Assembly: GCA_913060595.1 (NCBI GenBank)
Contig: CAJXSA010000040.1
Span: 1-15,252 of the forward strand
Length of the DNA: 15,252 nucleotides
Source of the DNA: an uncultured Ignavibacteria bacterium
Lineage (GTDB): Bacteria; Bacteroidota; Ignavibacteria; SZUA-365
Direction of reading: 5' to 3'
Below, one piece after another: positions 1 to 8,066 of the stretch. The position numbers and the translations under genes were made by a program. The notes below the pieces were generated by a model that worked only from the letters and a program-made list of their open reading frames with translations, ran no database searches and had not been told where the DNA came from. Within the stretch, counting starts at the first letter, position 1, and the number at the start of each line of letters is the position of its first letter.

Positions 1-540
1 CGAGTGCCGCGCGGGCGGAACGGCCGCGTAGTAATCGTATATGCCGGTGCCGAAGGCCAGGTCCGCGTTGTCAGGCGCGATATCCGCGGCGTCCATCACC
101 ACGGGCAGGGCTTCCTTGCCCCGCGTGGCGGCGCTCACCCAGCTTTTGCGGTTCGCATGCAGCCGTCCCTGGAAACCGATGGCACCGCCTTTGAAAAACA
201 GTCCGGCGATGTCTCGTTCGTTCCGGTCCAGCCGCTCGTCGCACAGATCGATCACGCGGTCGAGCATGTCGTGAAAACGGTCGTCGCGGGACTCGTTCTC
301 AAGATCTATCAATATGCGCCACCACTCGACCATGGCGAGAAAAAAATGTCCCGACGGGTGGTCCGGATAGCGCTGCACCACCTTGCGGAACGCCGCATCG
401 GCCTTCTCGAAGCGCAGGTTGTACGTGTCCTGTATGCCCTCATCGATGACGGTGTTGATGCCGGAATCGTTGATCCACTGCGCCGGCAGCGCCACAGGGA
501 GCATGAATAAAAGAAGCAGGAGAAAATGACGTGTATGCAT
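1..540 (-). CDS. Exported TPR-like protein, partial (3' end beyond left edge)
   Basis: The first 180 codons are visible; the frame is open to base 1, so the C-terminus is missing. The start (ATG, 540-538) shares its A with the TGA of the upstream protease gene, and a GAGGA lies about 9 bases before it. Residues 1-20 form a signal peptide (MHTRHFLLLLLFMLPVALPA, then Q), so the protein is exported. The mature part is helical. Residues about 35-60 resemble a TPR unit (YNLRFEKADAAFRKVVQRYP), followed by WWRILID, FFKGGAIGFQGR and FGTGIYDYYAA. These last segments recall a family of exported tetratricopeptide proteins of unknown function found in Bacteroidota and other phyla. I infer a periplasmic or outer-membrane-associated scaffold role. 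It is the last visible gene of the minus-strand operon, and no terminator is visible because the gene is cut. Confidence 0.75.
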   Translation of the reverse strand, partial: MHTRHFLLLLLFMLPVALPAQWINDSGINTVIDEGIQDTYNLRFEKADAAFRKVVQRYPDHPSGHFFLAMVEWWRILIDLENESRDDRFHDMLDRVIDLCDERLDRNERDIAGLFFKGGAIGFQGRLHANRKSWVSAATRGKEALPVVMDAADIAPDNADLAFGTGIYDYYAAVPPARHS

Positions 541-1457
541 CAGGGGGTATCCTCGTTCGTTTCCTGTGAATGCGACGGCGGTACTGCGCCGAGGGAGCGA
601 CGGACGGACGGCAGCAGCAGCGCACCGGTGCCGAGGGGGAGTACCGCGGTGGCGAGAAGGCCGCCTTCGGGACCGAAATTCCCACCGCTCAGAATCTCTG
701 GTCCGGTCGTTTCGGTGATGAGCAGGCTGCGTTCATGAATCCCGCTCACCGGGAAGCCGAAAACCGTGCCGAGAAAGAAGTTCCAGCCCGTGTGCATGCC
801 GATTGCCAGCCAGAGCGTGCCCGTCACCAGTCGCGCAGTCCCGAGCCAGATGCCGGCGAGAAAAATGTTTCCGAAGCCGAGCCAGCTGATATCCGGGTTG
901 AAACCGTGCATGAGGCTGAAGAGCACCGAGGTGAGCAACAGTGCCAGCACCGTGCTGCCCTGCCGCTGCAGAACCGTGAACGGGTAACCGCGCATGAGGA
1001 TTTCTTCCGCGAAGCCGACCAGGGTGAAGCCGAACAGGCTCAGGAGCAGCAGCTCTGCGACATAGGCCGCCGTCAGATGAACGGAATTGATACGAGCACC
1101 GCCGAAGAGAAGTTCCAGCAGGACAAGCGCCCCCATCATCACACCGGCCACGGTGAATCCCAGCAGAAGGTCGCGGCCTCCCTGTCGCGCGGGACGCAGG
1201 CCGGTCTCATCCCACAGATTGCGCTTTCCGGAAACCGAGAGGAGAAACAGTGTCGCGAGAACGGCAGCGATCAGCATGAGCAGCGGATTGGTGATGCGCC
1301 AGTCCATGAAGGACAGCAGCGGTCGGGAGACGAGATACGCAACGGTGAACAGGACGAAGAACACCGTCATGTAACTGCTCATCTTCCAGAACAGGCGAAT
1401 CTCCCCGTCATGGAGCCAGAAATTGCTTACACGTTCCTCATGCTGCGGTTCTTCCAT
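540..1457 (-). CDS. CPBP family intramembrane metalloprotease (CAAX-type)
   Basis: A 305-residue polytopic membrane protein carrying the three CPBP (Abi/CAAX protease) motifs: EE-x3-R at E151, E152 and R156 (EEILMRG), F-x3-H at F180-H184 (FSLMH), and H-x3-N at H222-N226 (HTGWN). In this family these glutamates and histidines form the active site of an Rce1-like glutamate/metal protease in the membrane. The substrate cannot be told from sequence; bacterial members have been tied to protein maturation, bacteriocin self-immunity and signalling. Hydrophobic helices cover roughly residues 28-50, 57-75, 97-118, 131-150, 168-184, 195-210, 214-230 and 265-283. The start overlaps the 3' end of the glycosyltransferase gene by 31 bases. 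A GGGG lies about 8 bases upstream, but a later start at Met26 (MSSYM) is possible. Its stop overlaps the next gene by one base. Confidence 0.88.
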   Translation of the reverse strand: MEEPQHEERVSNFWLHDGEIRLFWKMSSYMTVFFVLFTVAYLVSRPLLSFMDWRITNPLLMLIAAVLATLFLLSVSGKRNLWDETGLRPARQGGRDLLLGFTVAGVMMGALVLLELLFGGARINSVHLTAAYVAELLLLSLFGFTLVGFAEEILMRGYPFTVLQRQGSTVLALLLTSVLFSLMHGFNPDISWLGFGNIFLAGIWLGTARLVTGTLWLAIGMHTGWNFFLGTVFGFPVSGIHERSLLITETTGPEILSGGNFGPEGGLLATAVLPLGTGALLLPSVRRSLGAVPPSHSQETNEDTP

Positions 1458-2572
1458 GAGAACACCCCGAATTGACCGAGAATGGAGACAACGACGATAT
1501 AATAGGCGTGCAGAAACTCAGCCGCAAGGAACTCGCCAATGCGCAGTGGCTGGCGAAACAGCGCGGCCGCGGCGAAAAGCACCCTGGCATCCGCAAGAAT
1601 TTTGAGAAGAAGGAACACTATGCCCGCGAGAGCTGCCGCCGTTGATGTGACACTGACGACGGGAGCCGCCGCCGCAAAGAGAAAATACACGAAGAGCAGG
1701 ACGAGGAAGGACACGAAGCGCCGATCCTCGTAGCGACTTCCCTTCGAGGCCCAGCGCACCCGCTGCCGCAGGAAGGCACGCATTGTCTGCTGGGCGCCGG
1801 TGCGAACGAGCGCCCCGGGCGCGGTCACGAATTCCGCCTTTCCCTCCTGCCGGTACACGATGTCGTGCAGGAGGAACTCGTCGTCCCCGCTGTGTATCCC
1901 GCGGTTTGCCTCGTAGCCGCCCGCGGCCTCGAAACAGCTGCGACGGTACGCGAAATTGGCGGCGTTGCACATGCGCGGATACCCGATGCCGAAGAATCCC
2001 GCCCCCACACCGACAAGTCCGAGAAACTCCATCGCCTGCAGTCGCGCGAACAGGCGCGCACGCGTATCGATGACGACGGGGCCGGCGACAACGTCCGCCC
2101 CGTCTGCAAACGGCTGCAGCAGGGTGCGCAGCCATTGCGTATCGTGGCGACAGTCCGCATCGGTGGTCACGATAATCTCACCCCGCGCGGCGGAGACTCC
2201 TCTCGTGAGCGCCGCTTTTTTCCCCTCCTCCTCTTCCCCGCAGGAGAGCAGCTGAAAACGGCTGTCCTCCTCTGCGCGCGTGCGCACGATATCCGCGGAA
2301 CGATCCGAGGAATGGTCATCGACGACCAGCACCTCAAGCTGTGCAGCGGGATACTCCTGCGCAGAAAGCGAGGCGAGGCAGTGCGGGAGCACCGCTTCCT
2401 CGTCGCGCACGGGAAGCAGAACGGTCACGGAGGGCAGCGACGCCGCGACGCCGTCGGTCTCCTCCCTGCTGCGCGCCGCCAGGAAGCGAAGGCCCGCGCG
2501 CATGCGAAAGAGAAAGAGCATGTACACCGCGGTCAGGGCGGCGAAGAGCGTGAAGAAGATATAGGGTATCAT
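1427..2572 (-). CDS. Membrane-anchored family 2 glycosyltransferase
   Basis: A 381-residue GT-A fold enzyme that should transfer a sugar from a nucleotide donor at the cytoplasmic face. One N-terminal membrane helix (about 2-22) is followed by the catalytic domain. Motifs: PVRDEE (54-59), VVDDHS (D85, D86, donor nucleotide), TDAD (137-140, the metal-binding DxD), GDDE (229-232, general base region) and QRVRW (270-274). The last is the Q/R-x2-RW signature typical of processive or polytopic GT2 enzymes. Two or three further membrane segments follow (about 287-310, 312-330 and 350-375). Acceptor and sugar are not predictable. The ATG overlaps the upstream flippase-like gene in an ATGA, and a GAGG lies 6 bases before the start. 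The flippase-like and lipid kinase neighbours suggest a lipid acceptor, which is inference. Confidence 0.9.
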   Translation of the reverse strand: MIPYIFFTLFAALTAVYMLFLFRMRAGLRFLAARSREETDGVAASLPSVTVLLPVRDEEAVLPHCLASLSAQEYPAAQLEVLVVDDHSSDRSADIVRTRAEEDSRFQLLSCGEEEEGKKAALTRGVSAARGEIIVTTDADCRHDTQWLRTLLQPFADGADVVAGPVVIDTRARLFARLQAMEFLGLVGVGAGFFGIGYPRMCNAANFAYRRSCFEAAGGYEANRGIHSGDDEFLLHDIVYRQEGKAEFVTAPGALVRTGAQQTMRAFLRQRVRWASKGSRYEDRRFVSFLVLLFVYFLFAAAAPVVSVTSTAAALAGIVFLLLKILADARVLFAAAALFRQPLRIGEFLAAEFLHAYYIVVVSILGQFGVFSWKNRSMRNV

Positions 2573-3552
2573 GCCGTGCCTCGCGTAGGGCGACGCAGCA
2601 GCACCGCCAGGCCCGCAAGGCCCGGAAGCAGCACATTGATGGTGAAGAGCAGCAGCGATGCGCCAAGCGCCACTGCGGTCAGCGTTCCAGCCCAGCCCAG
2701 GACAACGACACTCACGCCTTCCCGTATTCCGAGTTCCCCGAGCGTCAGCGGCGGCACGAGTGTTTTGATGAGCATGATGCTGCTGATGCCCGCCAGCGTG
2801 GTCAGCGGATCGATCGGACCGAACGCCCGCAGAAGAAGGAAAAACTGCAGAACGAACGTGAGGTAGAACAGAACGGAGAACAGCATCACGCCGCGCTTCG
2901 TCCGCCCGTCCAGCGAACGCAGGGCGTTCCTGAGCCGCCGCAGACGCCTCGCGACACCTCCGCCGGCATCCGCGCCGAGTTCAGAAACATCGTCAGCGGC
3001 GACTGCACTCGTCCGGACCTTCCGCCGACGCCGGTATGCGTATGCGAGAATGGCGATGGCGACGGCGGTTTCTGCCGCAAGCAGCAGCCATGGGGACATG
3101 AAGGGGTGGCGGAAACAGAAAAGGAGCAGGCCCAGTGCGCCCGCGGTGAGAGTGACGGAGAGCGTGGCCACCTTGTCCACCGCGGTCAGACCGATGAGAG
3201 TCAGGCGGTCCGCGCCGCGCACCCCGGCGGCTCGTCCGCCGAATTCCCCTATGCGCGCGGGCGTCACGACACCGAAACTGAATCCGAGGAGGAGCGAGTC
3301 GCGAACCTGGCGCGTCTCCACGGCGGGATACACGCTGTGGAGAAGCAGCTGCCATTTGCGGTACTGGAAATAGACATTCGGGAGAAGAAGCAGCAGGGCG
3401 GCAAGCAGCCATCGTGGCTGCGCGGCGGATGCAAGCTGCGCGAGGGCGTCCGCATCCAGCTGCCCGAGAAGCAGGGTGAGCAGCAGAACGGCGAGCAGCA
3501 GTTTTCCCGCCCACACGGCCCAGTGCCGTATGTCCTGGCGCCCTTTCTTCAT
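2569..3552 (-). CDS. Flippase-like LPG synthase TM domain protein (UPF0104 / AglD-like)
   Basis: A 327-residue protein with about 7-8 hydrophobic segments that matches the lysylphosphatidylglycerol-synthase transmembrane family. Two diagnostic re-entrant-like motifs are present: VVTPARIGEFGGR at 95-107 and LVPPLTLGELGIREG at 265-279. In MprF this domain flips lipid without needing the synthase domain. Stand-alone members are often found beside glycosyltransferases and may move lipids or lipid-linked sugars, but the substrate is unknown. No soluble aminoacyl-transfer domain is present, so this is not a full MprF. Residues about 174-220 form an Arg/Lys-rich cytoplasmic loop. The start shares one base with the DUF4837 stop, and the stop overlaps the glycosyltransferase start by 4 bases, so the proteins are probably made together. 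Confidence 0.85.
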   Translation of the reverse strand: MKKGRQDIRHWAVWAGKLLLAVLLLTLLLGQLDADALAQLASAAQPRWLLAALLLLLPNVYFQYRKWQLLLHSVYPAVETRQVRDSLLLGFSFGVVTPARIGEFGGRAAGVRGADRLTLIGLTAVDKVATLSVTLTAGALGLLLFCFRHPFMSPWLLLAAETAVAIAILAYAYRRRRKVRTSAVAADDVSELGADAGGGVARRLRRLRNALRSLDGRTKRGVMLFSVLFYLTFVLQFFLLLRAFGPIDPLTTLAGISSIMLIKTLVPPLTLGELGIREGVSVVVLGWAGTLTAVALGASLLLFTINVLLPGLAGLAVLLRRPTRGTA

Positions 3553-4619
3553 CAGGAGGCCTCGGCGGCGTCCCGGGCTTGCCTGGTGTAGAAAGTCTTG
3601 ATCATGACGTCCACATCCTGCAGCAGCTTTTTCTTCTCATACTTGGGCGCGAACACCGAGCCCTCGAGGAAATAGATGCGTCCCTGCGCCTCGTCATAGA
3701 ACAGATAGCTCACGAAGGGACCGCCCATCGTGTAGTCGTGCATGCGCCACAGGCCCTTCATGCGGATGGCATAACGGTCCTGGAAATTCACCTCGTCGAA
3801 CTGCAGGTGATTGACCGTGTCGACGACCACCCATGAACTGTCGTCGTACGTGCGGTAGAGAATTTCCGTAAGCCGGTTGCGTGTGTCGAGTGCATGCTCG
3901 TTCGTCAGCAGTGCGGTGTTGCCGGTTTCCTCCCAGTGGACCATCAGCCATCGCTCCGTTTCGGCAGGGGCCTGGCGGCGCAGAAGCACGGTATTGATTT
4001 CCGCGCTGTCCTTTGCGACGAACCACCCGCGGATGACGGCGAGAGAAAATTCATGTTCATCCATCAGGCGCTGTTCGATGTCCTCTTCACGGGGCAGCGA
4101 CCACATGCGCTCGATTTCCCGTTCGTCCCACGCCTGCTTGAAATAGTATTCGAGCTGGTCGGCGTTGGTGGCCATGAAATTGCGCAGCTCGTCGAGCGAA
4201 CGACCCGTGAGGTGCACCACCGTCTGTCCGCGGTACCAGAGATCCTTTTTGACAAAGACATGCTGTTCCCCGGCACGGACGAGTTCGCTGACCGACGAAT
4301 CCAGCGCGGCGCGCATGTATTCGCCCATGCGGTTGTCCGCGTCGATCGGAGCGATGATCAGGATGTTGCGCTCACGCTTGTGGTCGAGCAGGTCGCCGAG
4401 ATCGTAACGCCGGTAGCGGAACCAGGATTCCGGCTGCGGCGTGAACAACGGCTGCGCGAACGCGTTCTCCACCACATCCTCGATGGCGTCGAAATCCGCA
4501 CTGTCCGCGATAATGGTGATGAAGTCGTTCTCTCCCATCGCGTTGTCCTTGTTCTCGAGTCCGCAGGACGCAAGCAGCAGGGCAAGGGAGAGCATGGCGA
4601 GCATCGTGAAGCGTTTCAT
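3552..4619 (-). CDS. DUF4837 family lipoprotein
   Basis: A 355-residue lipoprotein. The signal runs MKRFTMLAMLSLALLLASC, with lipobox LASC and the lipidated Cys at residue 19. I chose the ATG at 4619, which has GGATGG 5 bases upstream and gives a standard lipoprotein N-terminus; an ATG at 4628 adds MAD and is also possible. The body matches DUF4837, a family seen mainly in Bacteroidota and relatives. Recognisable parts are an early NDFITIIAD strand, RNILIIAPID, and near the end GLWRMHDYTMGGPFVSYL followed by GSVFAPKYEKKKLLQDVD. Function is unknown. It should sit on a membrane facing the periplasm. It lies between the lipid-kinase gene (one base gap) and the flippase-like gene (one base overlap), which hints at a role in envelope lipid metabolism, but nothing in the sequence proves it. 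Confidence 0.88.
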   Translation of the reverse strand: MKRFTMLAMLSLALLLASCGLENKDNAMGENDFITIIADSADFDAIEDVVENAFAQPLFTPQPESWFRYRRYDLGDLLDHKRERNILIIAPIDADNRMGEYMRAALDSSVSELVRAGEQHVFVKKDLWYRGQTVVHLTGRSLDELRNFMATNADQLEYYFKQAWDEREIERMWSLPREEDIEQRLMDEHEFSLAVIRGWFVAKDSAEINTVLLRRQAPAETERWLMVHWEETGNTALLTNEHALDTRNRLTEILYRTYDDSSWVVVDTVNHLQFDEVNFQDRYAIRMKGLWRMHDYTMGGPFVSYLFYDEAQGRIYFLEGSVFAPKYEKKKLLQDVDVMIKTFYTRQARDAAEAS

Positions 4620-4620
4620 G

Positions 4621-5292
4621 TCAGCCATCCAGCAGGTACACGTTCATTTCCGGTAACAGCAAAACATACAGAAGCCACAGGGCAGAACCAATGGCGATGG
4701 GAATGGCGAAGTTGTCGTCGATAATGTCGAAGGAAAAGACCTCCGCCAGCGCCCCGATGACGGCCGCGACGATGGCGATGAGATACTCGACAGGGGCGTG
4801 AGCGATTTTCGGTGTAAACATGATCACGACGGCCGCGGAGACAACGAAGGCGGTGGATCCCTCGAGCGTTTTATCGTTGAACTTCCGCGTGCCGAATCGC
4901 CGTCCGATAAGCGCCGCCACGGTGTCGGAGACGATCAGGATGGCGAATGCGGTGATGGCGATGAGTTTCGGGAACACCAGCACACACAGCGTGGCGGAGA
5001 TCAGCACCCAGCTCGCGCCGTTGAGTGTCTTTTTCTCGCGTGTTTTTTCATGCGCCCGCAGCATGCGGCCGAATATCCTGTGGTACAGGCGATACGTCGG
5101 TTCGTGATACGTGCGCATCACGTCGCCGAGAATGAAGAGCAGCGTGAGCGGGATGAGAATGGTCAGCGCCAGCTCACGGGACATGAAATAGTAGCTGATG
5201 GGAATGGAAAGGGACATCATGTGGATGCCTTTCCGCATCAGCTCGAACTCGAAGGACACATGGGCAGCGGAATCAGCAGCAGGCGCGTTCAT
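4621..5292 (-). CDS. SEC59/DGK1/VTE5-type membrane lipid kinase
   Basis: A 223-residue polytopic membrane protein of the family containing dolichol kinase (SEC59), CTP-dependent diacylglycerol kinase (DGK1) and phytol kinase (VTE5), related to phosphatidate cytidylyltransferases. Visible hallmarks: RKGIH at 20-24, LNGASWVL at 90-97, SDTVAALIGRRFG at 122-134, KTLEGS at 141-146, and AEVFS through DDNFAIP at 183-198. These match the CTP-binding and catalytic segments of the family. It probably phosphorylates a lipid alcohol (diacylglycerol or an isoprenoid alcohol) with CTP; sequence alone cannot decide which. The ATG overlaps the ftsH stop region by 4 bases (ATGA), and AAGGA lies close upstream. 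Databases may label it phosphatidate cytidylyltransferase, but it is much shorter than CdsA and lacks a recognisable CdsA signature. Confidence 0.85.
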   Translation of the reverse strand: MNAPAADSAAHVSFEFELMRKGIHMMSLSIPISYYFMSRELALTILIPLTLLFILGDVMRTYHEPTYRLYHRIFGRMLRAHEKTREKKTLNGASWVLISATLCVLVFPKLIAITAFAILIVSDTVAALIGRRFGTRKFNDKTLEGSTAFVVSAAVVIMFTPKIAHAPVEYLIAIVAAVIGALAEVFSFDIIDDNFAIPIAIGSALWLLYVLLLPEMNVYLLDG

Positions 5293-7472
5293 GCATCCTT
5301 GTCCTGCGCTTTCTGATCCTCTTCCTGTCGCTTGATCTCCTCGACGGCCTTGCGGATTTTATCCGCACGTTCCTGGTCGATTTTCAGGCGTTCTTCACCT
5401 TCCTTGACGACGCTGCTGCCGTTGCCGTTGTCCTGCGTCTTTTTCGGCGGCAGCTGCTCGCCGCGCAGTACCATGTCGATTTCCTCGCTGTCGAGAATTT
5501 CCCTCTCGAGCAGCGCATCGGAGAGACGGTCGAGCGTCTCCCTGTGTTCCTTGAGAATATCGTCCGCCCGCTGCATGCCCTGCGTGACGATGTCGCGCAC
5601 GGCTTCGTCGATGGCGATGGCCGTCTGCTCGCTGTAGTCGCGATGCTGGGAAATTTCGCGACCGAGAAAGATTTCTTCCTGCTTCGCACCGAAGGTCAGC
5701 GGACCGAGCGGACTCATACCCCACTCGCACACCATTTTCCGCGCCAGCGAGGTGGCACGTTCGATGTCGTTGCCCGCACCGGTCGTCAGCTGCTGGAAGA
5801 CCAGCATTTCAGCCGCGCGTCCCCCCATCGCATAGGCAATCATCGCCTCAAGATAGGGCTTCGAGTAGGTGTGTTTTTCGTCGATGGGAAGGTACGTCGT
5901 CACGCCGAGGGCGCGTCCGCGCGGAATGATGGTGACCTTGTGCACCGGGTCCGCCTCGGGAATCATTTTGGCGACCAGGACGTGGCCTGCCTCGTGATAG
6001 GCGGTCATTTTCTTCTCGGCGTCGGAAATGATGAGGCTTTTTCGCTCCATGCCCATCATGATCTTGTCCTTGGCCTCTTCGAAATCACGCATGGTGACGG
6101 ATTTCATGTTGCGGCGTGCGGCGTAGAGTGCCGCTTCATTGACGAGGTTGGCCAGTTCTGCGCCGGCGAGACCGGGCGTCCCCTTTGCCAGCACTTCGAT
6201 GTCCACATCCGGATCGAGGGGAATTTTGCGTGTGTGCACTTTCAGGATGCCGAGGCGACCCTTGACGTCGGGACGGTCGACGACGATCTGCCGGTCGAAG
6301 CGTCCGGGACGCAGCAGCGCCGGATCGAGCACGTCGGGACGGTTGGTGGCCGCGATGATGATCACGGTGCTGCCCTGCTCGAAGCCGTCCATTTCAACCA
6401 GGAGCTGATTGAGCGTCTGCTCGCGCTCATCGTGTCCGCCGCCCAGTCCGGCACCGCGCTGGCGTCCGACCGCGTCGATTTCATCGATGAACACGATGCA
6501 GGGAGAATTCTTCTTCGCGTTTTCGAAGAGGTCGCGCACACGGCTGGCGCCGACGCCGACGAACATCTCGACGAATTCCGCGCCGCTGATCGAGAAGAAG
6601 GGCACGCCCGCTTCCCCGGCAACCGCGCGGGCGAGCAGGGTCTTGCCGGTTCCCGGGGGACCGAGCAGCAGCACACCACGCGGAATCTTGCCGCCGAGGC
6701 GCTGGAATTTTCCGGGCTCCTTGAGAAACTCGATGACTTCCTGCAGTTCGTACTTCGCTTCATCCGCGCCCGCGACGTCGGAGAACGTCACGCGGATGGC
6801 ATTCTCGGATACCATTTTCGCGCGACTCTTGCCGAAGGAGAAGAGTCCTTTCGGTCCGCCGCCCGCACCGGCCTGCATGCGGCGCATGAAAAACAGCCAG
6901 ACGGCGATGATCAGGATCCAGGGGAGGAAACTGATCAGCATTTGCGTCCATTGCGAGTCCTTTTCCTCGAAGGTGACCTCGATGCCGCGGGAAACCCACA
7001 CCGCCTGCATTTCCGAGTCCACCGCGCCGAGGTTGACGATGAATTCAGATTCGTCCACCTTCTTGCCCTCGGTCGTCACAAGCGGGATGGTCTGGTTCAG
7101 ATACCCGTGCATCTCGTAATCGTTGAGATTCGACTTGTAGACAGTGGCGCGCACGATTTTCACTTCGGTGTCGTCAAGTGTCCTGCGCTCACCGTCGAGC
7201 AATTCCTGGTAGTGCGAGTAGCTGATCGCGGGTGCTTCGGGCTTGGTGTTGAGGAATTGAAGCGCCACGAAGGCGAGGATGATGACCAGCAGCCAGGTCA
7301 GGAAGACCTTGCTGTAGCGCTGCCAGTTGTTTTCTTCAGGCGGACGGCCGGGCTGGCGGTTGGGCGGCCTGCCGTCCTGTTTGCCAGGGGACTTCTTGTC
7401 GCCGTCGTCGCTGCCGCCGGCCATGTGCAGTGTGGGATCGAGTTTGTCTTGCATGAAGCGTGTATCTGTCAT
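5289..7472 (-). CDS. ftsH: ATP-dependent zinc metalloprotease FtsH
   Basis: A 727-residue membrane-anchored AAA+ protease that unfolds and degrades membrane and short-lived cytoplasmic proteins as a hexamer. Order: a Pro/Gly/Lys-rich cytoplasmic tail (about 18-50), TM1 (about 57-74), a periplasmic domain (75-176), TM2 (178-196), an AAA+ domain with Walker A GPPGTGKT (271-278), pore loop FVG (304-306), Walker B VFIDEID (327-333) and SRH ending LLRPGRFD (387-394, arginine fingers), then the zinc protease domain with HEAGH (493-497) and third ligand D569 in GAGNDIERAT. All key residues are intact. A charged, coiled-coil-like tail (about 692-727) ends the protein. No clear Shine-Dalgarno precedes the ATG at 7472; Met7 is an alternative start. 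It lies 18 bases after hpt, the widest gap in the operon. Confidence 0.98.
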   Translation of the reverse strand: MTDTRFMQDKLDPTLHMAGGSDDGDKKSPGKQDGRPPNRQPGRPPEENNWQRYSKVFLTWLLVIILAFVALQFLNTKPEAPAISYSHYQELLDGERRTLDDTEVKIVRATVYKSNLNDYEMHGYLNQTIPLVTTEGKKVDESEFIVNLGAVDSEMQAVWVSRGIEVTFEEKDSQWTQMLISFLPWILIIAVWLFFMRRMQAGAGGGPKGLFSFGKSRAKMVSENAIRVTFSDVAGADEAKYELQEVIEFLKEPGKFQRLGGKIPRGVLLLGPPGTGKTLLARAVAGEAGVPFFSISGAEFVEMFVGVGASRVRDLFENAKKNSPCIVFIDEIDAVGRQRGAGLGGGHDEREQTLNQLLVEMDGFEQGSTVIIIAATNRPDVLDPALLRPGRFDRQIVVDRPDVKGRLGILKVHTRKIPLDPDVDIEVLAKGTPGLAGAELANLVNEAALYAARRNMKSVTMRDFEEAKDKIMMGMERKSLIISDAEKKMTAYHEAGHVLVAKMIPEADPVHKVTIIPRGRALGVTTYLPIDEKHTYSKPYLEAMIAYAMGGRAAEMLVFQQLTTGAGNDIERATSLARKMVCEWGMSPLGPLTFGAKQEEIFLGREISQHRDYSEQTAIAIDEAVRDIVTQGMQRADDILKEHRETLDRLSDALLEREILDSEEIDMVLRGEQLPPKKTQDNGNGSSVVKEGEERLKIDQERADKIRKAVEEIKRQEEDQKAQDKDA

Positions 7473-7490
7473 CGGTGCGTGTGATACGGA

Positions 7491-8066
7491 TTATTCGGAA
7501 ACACCGTTTCCGTCAAGTATGTAAATCGCGGGCAGATTGCGCGCTTTCTGCGCATAGTCGAGGCCGAAACCCACCACGAACTGCGGAGGAATTTCGAAGC
7601 CGACGTAATCGAGCGCATGCGCGATTTTCGTGCTCGCGGGTTTATGCAGCAATGTAACAATTTTCAGGGAGGCTGGGTTCTTCTGGCTGATCCATTTCTT
7701 CATGAAATCGATGGAATACCCGGTGTCGACGATGTCTTCGACGAGCACGATATTGCGTCCCTCGACCTCGCAATTGAGGTCCTTGATCAGTTCGACGTTG
7801 CCCGAGGAGATTTTTCGCTCCCCGTAGCTGGAGAGCTTCAGGAAATCCACCTCACAGTCGATGGTGATCTGACGCACGAGATCGGCAAAAAACATGAACG
7901 CGCCGTTGAGTACGCAGATGAAAATCGGTGTCTGTCCCTCCATGTCCCTGTTGATGGAGTTCGCGATCTCGCTGATGCGTGCCTGGAGGTCACCGACAGG
8001 GATGAAAGGAATGAAGCGGTCGCCCTTGATATCGACATGCGGGGGAATTTCTACCGTGGGAGTCAT
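7491..8066 (-). CDS. hpt: Hypoxanthine phosphoribosyltransferase
   Basis: A 191-residue purine salvage enzyme that converts hypoxanthine or guanine plus PRPP into IMP or GMP in the cytoplasm. The PRPP-binding signature LVEDIVDTG is at 108-116. The flexible loop region reads SSYGERKISSG (79-89), the early loop VLNGAFMF (52-59), and the base-binding C-terminal part VVGFGLDYAQKARNLP (164-179). The frame stays open upstream to 8297, but the added residues are Arg/Pro-rich antisense of tilS. The ATG at 8066 overlaps the tilS stop in an ATGA and gives the usual family length, so I use it. No Shine-Dalgarno is obvious, which suits coupling to tilS. The order tilS-hpt-ftsH is the same as in Bacillus-type genomes. 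Confidence 0.96.
   Translation of the reverse strand: MTPTVEIPPHVDIKGDRFIPFIPVGDLQARISEIANSINRDMEGQTPIFICVLNGAFMFFADLVRQITIDCEVDFLKLSSYGERKISSGNVELIKDLNCEVEGRNIVLVEDIVDTGYSIDFMKKWISQKNPASLKIVTLLHKPASTKIAHALDYVGFEIPPQFVVGFGLDYAQKARNLPAIYILDGNGVSE

Noticed and set aside
1865..2866. 333-codon plus-strand frame across the glycosyltransferase and flippase genes
   Set aside because: It spans two real minus-strand genes and their junction. Its composition is Arg- and Gly-rich with no recognisable motif.
5544..7484. 646-codon open frame on the plus strand opposite ftsH
   Set aside because: It lies wholly antisense to an intact ftsH. Its His- and Arg-rich product has no domain I recognise, and long antisense frames are common in GC-rich genes.
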